Origin: Hemicordylus capensis
Lineage: Eukaryota; Chordata; Lepidosauria; Squamata; Cordylidae
Reading direction: 5' to 3'
Assembly: GCF_027244095.1 (NCBI RefSeq)
Contig: NC_069662.1
Coordinates: forward strand, 10,070,501 to 10,134,500
Length of the DNA stretch: 64,000 nucleotides
Below are positions 22,801-32,526 of the stretch, piece after piece. Every line of letters begins with the position of its first letter. Position 1 is the first letter of the stretch. Under the pieces are notes generated by a model. The model saw only the letters and a program-made list of their open reading frames with translations. It ran no database searches and had not been told where the DNA came from. Position numbers and translations under genes: made by a program.

Positions 22801-25800
22801 CATGAGCTATAGCATAAACAGCATTGTAGACACTATAACTGTGGCCAGACATTTTCATTTCAAAAACAGACTTGGGAAGAGTCTCCAGCTTCTCCTCTCC
22901 AGTGCAGATATTCCCCACCTGCTTCTCGGAGCTGCGGAACGAACAATTAAAGGCCTGTTGCCAGAAGGCTCTGATGAAGACATCTCCTTTTTCTGATGTA
23001 TGGTTTCTCCTCTGAAGAAATTTATGGAATTCTAACACCTCCTCTGAGTGTACCGTGAAAGAGACAGCACCATGGATGAAGTCTATGTCCCAACTTCTTT
23101 GCAAATTAAGTGATGTGAAATCCATCTCTGCTGTCATAATCCAGACTTTACTGGTGGTATTCAGTGGTCTACCTTCAGATTCTAAAAGCTGGAACAAAAT
23201 TCTCAAATGCATAATGGTCTGCATTTCACCATGAATGACCACTGCATTGGCTGTGCTTCTTATGACAAGTCTGATTGTTTCAGTCACTGCTGCCGTAGAG
23301 TCCTGGATGCCACTGGAAAGAGGTATATGTAATAGTGTTTGTACAAAGTCAAAACAGATGCCACTTTGGGAAAATATGGGAAGCATCTTGTGTACAAATG
23401 TCTCTGAGCTTTCAACATCCAGATAAATGACACCAATCCATTTCCAGCTGAAATGCAGCAGTAACTGGAGAAGCCCTTTATAGTAATGGGCTATATTAGG
23501 GAACATCCAGTGGAAGAAATCTGCCTGGGTTTTATTAATGGTTTCCAAGGCAGGGCCATATGTAAACTATTTTTTAAAAAGAAAGAAGAGGAGGATGGAA
23601 GAGATATTTCCAAAATAAAGCATGTATTTGTGTGTGTAGGATGATGGATGTGGCTAATGGTGATGATTGTTCCAAATACCATCTGAGATCTGATTCACAT
23701 TTCAGTTTGTGTCCCCTGAAATACAGATCCTGAAACCAAGAGCAATCAAATTGTTCCAGTTTTTATGAACATGATAGAATTAAGGAGGGCAAGAATTAGA
23801 GAAATTGGGCTATTCACACACCTGCATGTGCATGTGGTTGGGCAGGTGGGATTGGAAGGCAGGGTCCAACCTACCTCTCCCCAGATGACTGCTCTGAGCC
23901 CCAGGGCATGCAAGCTGCACACCCACACAGTTCACTGTGTGCTGAGCACAGTGCACTGGTGGGAACCCAGGGGTCAGTCCCAGGGGACCATCGTGGGAGC
24001 CAGTTGAAGGGCGCACTTGCACCCTTAACCTTGGCTTACAGCTGGGCTTTGGTGCTGGGTTTAAGACATGTTTAAACTTGGTTTAACCAAGACCAAGCTT
24101 GACTGCTTAAGCCTGGTCTTGGCTGCTTGTGAGAAGAGCCTCAATATGTTGATATAGGATACTTGAAATATCATTGCTTAATATAGGGATGGCCACTGTG
24201 GATGGTTATGACGGCAGTTGTAGTCCAACAACATCTGGGGCCCCAGGTTTAGAACCCCATCTTAGTGGTAGAGCACATGTTTCACATTTAGCATGCCCCA
24301 GATTTCTGGCATCTCTAGATAGGGTTTCAAGCTCAGAATGGAATGACCCTGTTCAAAATCAGAACATTCCAAATTTTCTTAGCACCATTTTGGAGGCCCT
24401 TGCTGACTGGTTTTGGTACTGGCTTTGAATTGACTTGCTATCTCCTTACTTTTTGGTTGGCTTGTTATCCAATTTGATTTGTATGATAACAAGTCAAGCA
24501 AGAAGCAAGGAGATCTCAAGCCAATCAGAAGCCATTGCCAGGATCAGTCAGCAACAGAAAAACATCCAAATATGCTCAGAACCTTCAAGATTATTCTTGC
24601 AGAACAACCAGCTCAACCGGTCATCCTGACATAACCTTCTGGGCATTTGAGTTTAGTTCCAAGATCAGAATGGAACACAAATCCCATTCATGCCTTCAAA
24701 CCCCTACTAGGTTCATTGCCTAGATTTTCTGGAGAAAGCCATGAGCTTTCCCTAAATGTAAAACTGCAACCACTATGTGTTATAGTAGCAGATACAGTGT
24801 AGAGAGTGGCGGGGAAGATAAACAAGTCGCAGAACACTGCCTGCTGCCCATAATGGAGACACCAGGAAGGTGGTGAGAAGGCAAACAAAGTTGCAGGGCA
24901 CTTTGTTTGCCTTCTCACCAACTCAAGGAAGACCTATGTTAATTTCACAACTCCAAATAAATTATGAAGATAAGATTCTTTTCTTTGGACATACAGTAGA
25001 TTTTTCTTTATGGAGCCCCTGGTGGCGCAGTGGTAAAACTGCCGCCCTGTAACCAGAAGGTTACAAGTTCGATCCTGACCAGGGTCTCAAGGTTGACTCA
25101 GCCTTCCATCCTTCCGAGGTCGGTAAAATGAGTACCCAGAATGTTGGGGGCAATATGCTAAATCATTGTAAACCGCTTAGAGAGCTCCGGCTATAGAGCG
25201 GTATATAAATGTAAGTGCTATTGCTATTGCTATTTATACAGCATTTAAGAACATAATGAGGCTCTTCTCATGATCGGTGAGAAGAGCCTCTAGAGGGTTT
25301 GCGAGGCGAGCGGGCTAAGCCCACTCTCCTTGCAGACAGTCTGCTCTGGGCGGCCGCAGCGGCCGCCCACATGACTGCCGGTTCCGTGACAGAGCCGGCG
25401 GGGGCTGGGAGGATCGAGGGCTGCGCGGCCCCTGGAAGCTCCAGTATGCCCTGCGCGAGTGCTCAGGCTATACTGGAGAGACCCCCGAGCTGGGAGGCAG
25501 TTTTTAAGCCTCCCAGTTGGGGGTCTCCTCATGAGGAGCCACTCCGCGGCTACTCACGATTTAAAAAACTGGGTTTGCGGAGCACTCACTCCTCAAACCC
25601 AGTTTAAGGGGAGGGGTAGTTAAGCGAGTTAACCACCTGGAAGCCACCGGGCTTGCCTGCGAGCCCGGTGGCTCACACAGTCAGGCAAAATCAGGCTAGG
25701 CTCTCCTAGCCCAATTTTGCCTGATCGTCAGAATAGCCTCAATATGTATTACATCCACCCCCTTTTCTCTCTCCAGCACTCACCTATAAAACTAGTGAAT

Positions 25801-28323
25801 GGCTTTTACAAGCCCTTGGACCCCAAACTCCAGCCCATGAGTACCTGTGGGATCTTGTAGTTGCGAATGATGGTTGCTATGTGGAGACAGATGTTGGAGT
25901 TTGGTCCTCCAATGACTGCTACAACATTGTTCTGACCTTCACATTTGTAATTAGGGATGAATCTGTCATGTGCAGAGAGAAGGTCCATTGAGGCATGGAA
26001 GGTCTTTTTTCGACTAAAATAGTTATCATAGATATTGAAACCCAGCGTGATGTTAGGTAAGAGCTGGGCATCTTCATTAATCTCTTTTACAGTGAATATA
26101 AAGGCCAGGACGTGTTGGTAGATCTGAGTCAGTACCCTGCAATGGGAAGCACATGTGGCTGAATGAATGACTGGCTGGTGCTGCATGTAACGCATCTGCT
26201 TTAGAGAGTGGCATGAGCAATATTTCGGTTCAATAGATGTTGACTAACTGTGTTAAAATCAATTGGTTGGATGCAGGGCATGAAAGATTGAAGAAAGATG
26301 GGGACACACACATGGAGGCACGAGAGCTGGTCTTGTGGTAGCAAGCATTAATTGTCCACTTTACTAAGCAGGATCCACCCTGGTTTTCATTTGAATGGGA
26401 GTCTACACATGTGAGCACTGTAAGATATTCCCCTTAGAGGATGAGGTTGCTCTGGGAAGAGCCTTTGCATGCAGAAGGTTCCAGGTTCCCTCCCTCATTC
26501 CTCTAGTATGTTGGAAGTGAAGGACTATGCGCTGTCTCTTGTCACGACATAGGAGGACAGACTAGTGAGTCAGAGGGCTAGAGGGTCAAGACATTGGTCA
26601 TCTCTTCTCTAGTGCTCTGACACTATCCCTTTGATATGTAGGTTGCTAATCTCAGGGACTTCCTTCCTTCCAGCCACTTCCTTCCTCTTCCTTCTTCCCT
26701 TCCTTCTCCCTTGTAACATGCAAGCTCCTCTCTCCCTGCACCATGTGTGCAGAGATGCAGAACCCATCTGCATGCAGCTAGCTAGCTAGATTAGAGATCC
26801 TATCTCTTCACTTTACTATCTAGAATGGAGTTCTTTAATAAATAGTCCTATTGATTTGAAAATATGAACTGGCTCCAAGTTATTTTACTCTCAGCATACA
26901 CGCATGCCTAAGCAAATTCCACTGTGTCGTGCCTCTGTGCACTCTGGTTTAATGAATAAGGGTTTCTCCTACCAGAGAGAATTCCCAACACAATATAGGG
27001 CTGAGAGAGACTCATGCCTGCATCCTTGGAGAAGCCACTGCTAGTCTGTGTTTGCTGAGTTAGATGGACCAATGGTCTGACTTGGTATAAGGCAGCTTCC
27101 TAACTTTTCACTACTCAGAGAACTCTTTGATACTGACATTACTTGGGGAGCTAATACTTAACATATGGACATACCCATGTGCCATGTTGCAGTCCAGCAT
27201 CAAACTGTGAGAAATCAGACCCATGCATGAAAATTGCTAGGGTACATCCAACATGACATAGAAAGCTGCACATTGGTACACAAACAGCTTGTCTTTCAGA
27301 AAAGTCACAAAGGGGGAAATTTTTACATCACTCTAAAAAATAAGGATGCCTTTATTACATGATGCAGAACTACTCCGGTTCAGAGCAAGCAAAAATCCCT
27401 TGGGTAATCAATGTTGGGCTCTGGGAGTTGTGTAGCCTGTCCACAAAGTAAAATAAGCCCATGGGTGTCTGTGTGAGTTGCTGCCTCATAGGAAACATGC
27501 ACCTGTCCTTGCAAAATGCAAAGTGAATGTATTGGCTGATATCCTAACTAATGTTGTGCTTGTGCAAGGACATTGTGCTTGCGAGATGCTCTAAGCCTGG
27601 AGCTTAAAGTCCAGGCTAGTATTGCACTACTATGAATTAGACTTGGGGATAATATGCCCCCAACATATTCCCTGAAATTTCTCAGGGTGTGAATATGAAT
27701 AAGGAGAGGAGAGCTGGTCTTGTGGTAGCAAGCATGACTTGTCACCTTAGCTAAGCAGGGTCCACCCTGGTTGCATATGGATGGGAGACTAGAAGTGTGA
27801 GCACTGTAAGATATTCCCCTCAGGGGATGGAGCCACTCTGGGAAGAGCAGAAGGCTCCAAGTTCCCTCCCTGGCTTCTCCAAGATAGAAAGCACTTCTGG
27901 CCATCTTCTCAACCTGGGACACCAGGGAGATTAAGATCCAGAGGCACTCCCAGACTGTGTGCATGTTCCTTCTAATAAAAATATTACATATTGCTTAGCA
28001 GGGGCAGGATGGCATTTTGCCCTCCCTACAGAAGCTAAGTCCTAGTTATCCATTTGCCAGCATGATTTTCTAGGCAGATGTACAGTAAAACACCCAACTC
28101 CTTACTTGGGAACATCAACCTTTTCCTCAGATGGATGCCTTCCGAAAGAGATTGGGTCACGAATGATGAAGGTTTGAGAAATGATGCCAGCAATGATGAG
28201 GTCTCCTGTCTGATAATACTTATGAACAAGAGGAAGAGGTTCAATGATTGTGCATTTAGAAAAAGTATGCTTGCTTACATATGTAGGGAGCAGCATTAGT
28301 AAGAATGCCAGGAGGATCGCCAT
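16835..28323 (-). CDS. Type-2 vomeronasal receptor, intact six-exon gene C
   Basis: Exons: 28106-28323 (signal peptide [18 protein letters not shown]), 25845-26136, 22712-23566, 21634-21861, 18248-18374 and 16835-17736. All junctions are GT/AG, phases are 2,0,0,0,1, and the joined length is 2622 bp, giving 873 aa with no internal stop. Exons 1-4 form the Venus flytrap ligand-binding domain ([40 protein letters not shown]). Exon 5 and the start of exon 6 give the cysteine-rich linker ([24 protein letters not shown]). Exon 6 gives seven membrane segments and the family C signatures [20 protein letters not shown] and [11 protein letters not shown]. Expected location is the microvillar membrane of basal vomeronasal neurons, signalling through Go/TRPC2 (family knowledge). 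Size is normal for V2Rs. Closest relative in the window is gene B; the ligand is unknown. Confidence 0.93.
17948..18051. repeat. 52-bp tandem duplication in intron 5 of gene C
   Basis: Two adjacent copies start at 17948 and 18000 (AGCTCCATTACTAAAATTAT and the same with G for A), differing by about one base. The near identity points to a recent duplication. Confidence 0.8.
19110..19320 (+). repeat. tRNA-derived SINE
   Basis: An A-box-like ATGCTCAGTGGTAGAACATC and a B-box-like GTTCAGTCCCTGGCATCTCC are followed by the tail GAACTAGATGGACCCATGG and TATAAGGAAGCTCCCCATGT. The tail is shared with the 5S-headed SINEs nearby. It lies in intron 4 of gene C. Confidence 0.75.
19655..19990. repeat. Fragment of the GAGGCTATTCTCA-end MITE family
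   Basis: Contains CATGGAGCCGGCAGGGGCAG, AGTTCCAGGATGCCCCACG and AGAGACCCCTGAGCCTGGGA, all shared with the copies at 25258-25737, 46306-46806 and 60170-60578. One end is missing. Confidence 0.5.
20040..20300. repeat. Two successive foldbacks
   Basis: The arms around 20088-20124 and 20137-20172 (GCATGCTCAAATGGCCTCTG and its complement) form a hairpin. A second, diverged hairpin follows at about 20214-20300. Similar GCATGCGCAAATG arms occur inside the MITE at 53594-54336, suggesting a shared origin. Confidence 0.6.
20480..21129. other. Intron 4 of gene C, nothing recognised
   Basis: AT-rich, no exon. No named repeat recognised apart from the edges of the neighbouring elements. Confidence 0.35.
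21130..21285. repeat. Fragment of the GAGGCTATTCTCA-end MITE family
   Basis: Carries GGGTTGGGCTCCCTTAGCCC and the right end CGTGGGAATAGCCTCAATA, matching the right ends of 25258-25737 and 60170-60578. Confidence 0.55.
25013..25235 (+). mobile_element. tRNA-derived SINE with GCTATT tail, intron 2 of gene C
   Basis: Same family as 9916-10140: GAGCCCCTGGTGGCGCAGTG start, GGTTACAAGTTCGATCC B-box-like motif, CCGAGGTCGGTAAAATGAG body, (GCTATT)n tail. It is absent from the homologous position in intron 2 of gene B (about 50665), so it inserted after B and C separated. Confidence 0.87.
25258..25737. mobile_element. 480-bp MITE with GAGGCTMTTCTCA inverted ends
   Basis: The left end TGAGGCTCTTCTCATGATCG and right end CGTCAGAATAGCCTCA are inverted. 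The GC-rich interior carries inverted GCGGCCGC-type and CCGGTGGCT-type stretches. No coding capacity and no clear target duplication. It is absent from the matching site in gene B. Related copies: 19655, 21130, 46306, 47752, 60170 and, more distantly, 23800, 40540 and 40795. Confidence 0.7.
26320..26508 (+). repeat. 5S rRNA-derived SINE, left part
   Basis: AGCTGGTCTTGTGGTAGCAA, CTAAGCAGGATCCACCCTGG and TGAATGGGAGTCTA mark the 5S-like head; GCATGCAGAAGGTTCCAGG begins the body. The SINE resumes at 26991 (AGGGCTGAGAGAGACTCATG) and runs to about 27105, so the piece between is an insertion. Confidence 0.78.
26509..26990 (+). mobile_element. Probable solo LTR inside a 5S SINE (fossil)
   Basis: The 482-bp insert begins TGTTGG and ends CCAACA, the inverted TG...CA ends usual for LTRs. 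It holds an AATAAA-like signal near 26837. The flanking 5-bp repeats (TAGTA/CAATA) match only partly, which suggests an old insertion. It interrupts the SINE at 26320-27105. No internal coding region is present, so it is a lone terminal repeat. Orientation is inferred from the AATAAA signal; the family is not identified. Confidence 0.55.
26991..27105 (+). repeat. 5S rRNA-derived SINE, right part
   Basis: Continuation of the SINE at 26320: GAGAAGCCACTGCTAGTCTG, then TTAGATGGACCAATGGTCTG and TATAAGGCAGCTTCCTAAC at the 3' end. Confidence 0.75.
27712..27895 (+). repeat. 5S rRNA-derived SINE, 3'-truncated
   Basis: GAGCTGGTCTTGTGGTAGCA, GCTAAGCAGGGTCCACCCTG and GGATGGGAGACTAG give the clearest 5S-like head in the window. 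It stops after CCTGGCTTCTCCAAGATAG. Located in intron 1 of gene C. Confidence 0.78.
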
Positions 28324-28499
28324 CTTGCATTTACATCTTCATTCCCGACATCAGTTCAGTTGTTACTACCTAGCCATGAATATTTCTTGGATTAGCACAG
28401 ACTGAGCTGAACAGCCAAGCAGTTGGATGCTTGGACGTGAAGACTGTATAATATGAAGTATTCGTGATAAGCCTGACAGAGCTCTGACTGTCGCTAGCC

Positions 28500-28545
28500 C
28501 CAGCTTTGAGCTGTGCAGGGGATATATTCATAGCATCATTTACTA
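28500..28545 (-). promoter_or_regulatory. Candidate core promoter block of gene C
   Basis: On the minus strand a TATA-like ATGAATATATCCCCTGC lies about 200 bp upstream of the ATG. The block AATGATGC/TATGAATATAT and the adjoining CTGACAGAGCTC region recur upstream of gene B in the same order. Conservation is seen; function is inferred. Confidence 0.35.
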
Positions 28546-28559
28546 TTGCTTAGATGTTT

Positions 28560-29419
28560 TTCTCATGACCACTGAAAGTCTCTGAGGAGAAGCAGTAGAG
28601 ATAATCGTTGTTAATGTGATAATTGCAGGGGAGAGAATCACCTACTGAGTTGCTGTGGCATTGCAAAATAGAACACATTCATTGCATCACAACAAAAATT
28701 TTCTTTGGAAGTGGGGCACTGTCATATACTGTATACTTGTAATGACCCACAGAAATAATCTTCACCAGAAAAAGGCGACCCTAAGGGGAGAAAAAACCCT
28801 TAACTCAAAAGGATGACCAGTTGTGCAAATTTCTAGAAATGACATAGCATTTCTTTAGAAGGCACAAATTGGGCTTTTAAAAAATGTGGCTCCCTTTTGT
28901 GCTATTATGGGCAAGAGGACACAATGTGTATTTATTCACCTCGCAAAAGTAAAATAGTTGATCGTTTCCCATTACTGGCCAGACTAAGGAAATTCTTGTG
29001 CTACTAACATGGAGCACACTCTCTGAGAGAGGAGCAATCTTAATCAATCTCTCCTTCCCTGTGAAGCCAATGGTGACCTCCCAGCATATATTCCTGGGGA
29101 TTGCACAACCTTCAGGGACATTTTTGTGTGTGTGTGTGTGTGTCACAGTCAGCCTGAGAAGGAAGGGGAGATCAGTTAAAAGTGTTCCTCCCCTAAAACA
29201 CTTGTACAGCAATGCTGCCCCAGCACTTCCTTAGTCTGGATGTTGGCCATGTGTTTATCCATGGACATGTTCTTATGACCAGAATGACCAGCCCCATGAG
29301 TTCCTGCAGAGCATGTAGAAAGAACCTGAAATTTCTAAGCAATCCCTGTTAATGTACTTAACTGGGATCACTAACCAGGATCTGATCCTGGCTGGCCAAT
29401 TGCATTTAACCCCACATTT
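28560..29419. other. Region upstream of gene C, conserved with gene B
   Basis: 28560-28860 aligns by eye with 52985-53310 upstream of gene B (for example the GACCAGTTKTGCAA and TTCTAGAAATG words). Beyond that I recognise only a (GT)n run at 29116-29142. Confidence 0.5.
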
Positions 29420-30590
29420 GGAAAACAGTGCACAGTTTAATAACTGTATCTTAAGAAGGACATTGCAGAACTGGAAAAGGTGCAGATGAGGGCAACTAAG
29501 AAGATCAGGGATCTGGAGCACCTTCCTTGTGAGGCAAGGCTACAGCATCTGGAAAAGAGGAGGCTATGGAGAGACATGAACGAGGTGTAAACAATTATGC
29601 ATGGAGTAGAGAGAGTGGACAGAGACACATTTTTCTTCCTCTCTCAAAACACTAGAACCAGGGGCCATCCCATTAAATTAACTGCCAGGAAATTTAGGAC
29701 CAAAAGGAAGTACCTTTTCACACAGCGCATAATTAATCTATGGAATTATCTGCCACAAGGTGTGGTGATGGCCACTATCTTGAATGGGTTTATACAAATT
29801 CATGGAGGACAGGTCTATCAACGGCTACTAGTCTGATGATTATAGGTCAGCTCCAGCCTCAGAAACAAGGAGAGCAACTGAAGTGCTTATTTGCAGATGA
29901 CAGTGCAAATAAGTGAAAGTGAAGTGCAAATTTGCAGATGGCACCCAAATATTTGTGCTAGTGAAATCCAGAACAGATTGCAAGAAGCTCCAAAAGGATC
30001 TCTCCAAACTGGGGGAGTGGGCAACAAAATGGCAAATGCAGTTCAATGTTAGCAAGTGTAAAGTGATGCATAATGGGGCAAAAAAACCCAACATTACATA
30101 TATGCTGATGGGATCTAGGCTGTCAGTGACTGCCCTGGAGAGGGATCTTGGAATCGTGGTGGACAGCTCATTGAAACTGTCGACTCAATGTGCATGTGAT
30201 ATGAAAAAGGCCCATTTCATGCTTGGAATCATTAGGAAGGGGACTGGAAATAAAATTGTTAATTTTATAATGCCCATATTCAAAACTATGGTATGGCCAC
30301 ATTTGGAGTACTAGAGAGTACTGTCCTACTCTTAAAGAAGGACATTGTAGAACTGGAAAAGGTCCAGAAGAGGCCAGCCAAGATGATCAGGGGCCTGGAA
30401 TAGCTTGCTTATGAGGCAAGGCTACAGCATCTGGGGCTGTTTGGTTTGGAAAAGTCGTGACTATGAGGAGACATGATAGAGGTGTATAAAATGATCCATG
30501 GAGTAGAGAGAGTGGACAGAGAGTAATTTTTCTCCCTTTCTCACAATACTAGAACTAGGGGTCATCCCATGAAACTGATTTCCAAAAAAT
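29420..30590 (+). mobile_element. CR1-like LINE, two overlapping 3' pieces
   Basis: 29455-29870 encodes the C-terminal end (MHGVERVDRDTFFFLSQN, RKYLFTQRIINLWNYLP) and a 3' tail. 29880-30590 encodes RT thumb sequence (FADGTQIFVLVKSRTDCKKL, GEWATKWQMQFNVSKCKVMH, LERDLGIVVDSSLK), then the same C-terminal region again (LEKVQKRPAKMI-like). Two truncated copies in the same orientation therefore lie head to tail. Both are decayed. Confidence 0.72.
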
Positions 30591-30594
30591 TAAA

Positions 30595-30800
30595 ACAATA
30601 TTAAAACATTAAAATAATTTAAAAGATAACGCAATATTAAAACTGTTAAAAACTGTAGAACTATTTAAAAGCCTGGGTGAACAAATGTGCCGTAACTGCC
30701 TTTTAAAAGGTTCTCAGAGATGGGAAGGCTCTGATTTCAGCAGGGAGCGCATTCCAGAATCTCGGAGCTGCAGTGGAGAAGCCCCAACCCTATGTTCTTC
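30595..30800 (-). repeat. L2 3' fragment
   Basis: Reverse-strand equivalent of the L2 ORF2 end: GGGAGCGCATTCCAGAATCT reads back as RFWNALP-like sequence, with TGGGTGAACAAATG reading back as HLFTQ. Confidence 0.6.
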
Positions 30801-31189
30801 TCACATGTTGCCCAGGGGAGGAACAGCAAGAAAGGAAGTCAGCTGCTGATTGGCAGGCATCCTGAGCCGCTCTGCAGTCCTGTCTGGACAACTCTGCTTT
30901 TATTTCATGGGTAGGGGAACCGGCAGCATCACCAGAAGAAATCACCTTCCAACAATCACAACAGTGTTCTGGTAGGCTAGGGGAGCTGGCACTCTGGCCC
31001 TGTAAGCAAGCACCAGGACAGAGCGGCTTGGCTATCTTCAGCTCTTTCTGGCTGAGCTCATTAGGCAGGCAGTCTGCACCAAGAGTGGAAATGGAGAGGA
31101 AGACACCAGAGAAAGCTCACTGTGCTCTTTCCCAGCAGCTCCTAAAAGGTCCAGCATGCCTGCTACTCCGGTCTGGCCAGGGTGGTGTG

Positions 31190-31505
31190 TGCCATCAAGA
31201 GAGGCGGGGATGATGGCTACGTTGCTGCCCTGAGGCTTTGGAACACACTTCCTGCTGAAATAAGAGCCTCCCCATCTCTTACAACCTTTAAAAGGGCAGT
31301 CGAGATGCATTTGTTCACCCAGGCTTTTAATTAGATACTGTTTTAATTGTGTTTTGTGTTTTAATCGTTTTAACTTTTTAAATTTTAATTGTTGAAATGT
31401 TTCAATTTTTTTGTTAGTTGCTTTTATTGTCTTGTAAACTGCCCAGAGAACGTGCATTTTGGGCGGTATAGACATATGTTGAACAAACAAACAAACAAAC
31501 AAATC
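31190..31505 (+). repeat. L2 3' fragment
   Basis: Encodes LRLWNTLPAEIRASPSLTTF and MHLFTQAFN, then an AT-rich UTR with AACTGCCCAGAGAACGTGCA and a (CAAA)n tail at about 31482-31502. Confidence 0.75.
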
Positions 31506-31509
31506 AGCA

Positions 31510-32526
31510 TTAGGGGGTGGTGCCCGCTTGAAGAGAAAGTGCCAGCAATGCTTCTTGCTCGGAGTGTCGTTTGGGATATGACTGGCCTTGTCTGCATCGC
31601 CAATAGTAAGTAGCCCCCATCCTGTAAAAAACACCAACAGCCGGTTCTCATGGCCAGAGATTCCTAGGAAGGAGGGGGTTGACTCAGAAATCGGTGGTTG
31701 TCTGGGGCACCTGGAGTCCTCCCAACCCAGCACCTCTGAGCCTGGGTAGCCCAGATTGACTACTCGTGTTACAAGTGAGGTGGGATGAAAACAGAGCCCA
31801 CCCTCCATTTTATTTTGTTCTTCTGTGCTGCCCTGGTGCTTTAAAGTTATCCTGGGAGCCAATGGCCATGTTTACCATAGAGTTGTGTAGAAGTTGGGGC
31901 CAGGCAAAACAGAGCTGCTGCAGTACTGAGGTCTGCCTCTCTGCTGCTTGTGCAAGGCACTGTGGGATAGTTGGAGGTTTCAGTATCAGCTCTCAGGAAC
32001 AATTATGGAGAATGCTGCTATGGTGGTCATGTGGGTGAGTGAGGTGCAGAGCCCAAAGATGACTTTGGTCTTCTGGAATTAGAAAGGTAGGATCCTGCCT
32101 TCCCTCCAGCTCATCCCCATATGGTCATGTGAAAGAGCCCCAACACTGGTAAGCTATCACCCTCTACCAAACACAAAGTCTCCCCTGTTTTCACCTCCTG
32201 AGAATAAGCCAGTGAAACAAGGGGGAAATTAATTTCAGCTATATCTAGATGACTTTACTGACTCTACTTTAAATCTAATCCTATTGGCTATTAGACACAA
32301 TTTGGCCACCACATGAGAAACAGCTAACCACAAATGTAAATAAAATGAGTCCGTGTGCCCAGGAAATCTGTTGAAAATAGGGTTAAGTAGCTTAGATCAA
32401 TCAGCTGGATAAAAGGGACAATATAATGACATATGAATTTGTGATATATGCACACAGTTTTTGAGAGCAGCCTGTTGCAGAATACATATGAATATGGAGA
32501 TCTATACAAATAAACACAAGTGTGTT
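31510..32526. other. Region between gene C upstream repeats and gene B 3' end
   Basis: No exon, SINE or LINE recognised. A long minus-strand frame crosses part of it (31038-31862) but also runs antisense to an L2 copy and resembles nothing known. Confidence 0.35.

Noticed and set aside
31038-31862. 274-codon minus-strand frame, one of the longest outside V2R and LINE sequence
   Set aside because: It runs antisense through an L2 3' fragment and its AT-rich UTR, has low-complexity lysine-rich stretches and no recognisable domain. Chance frame.
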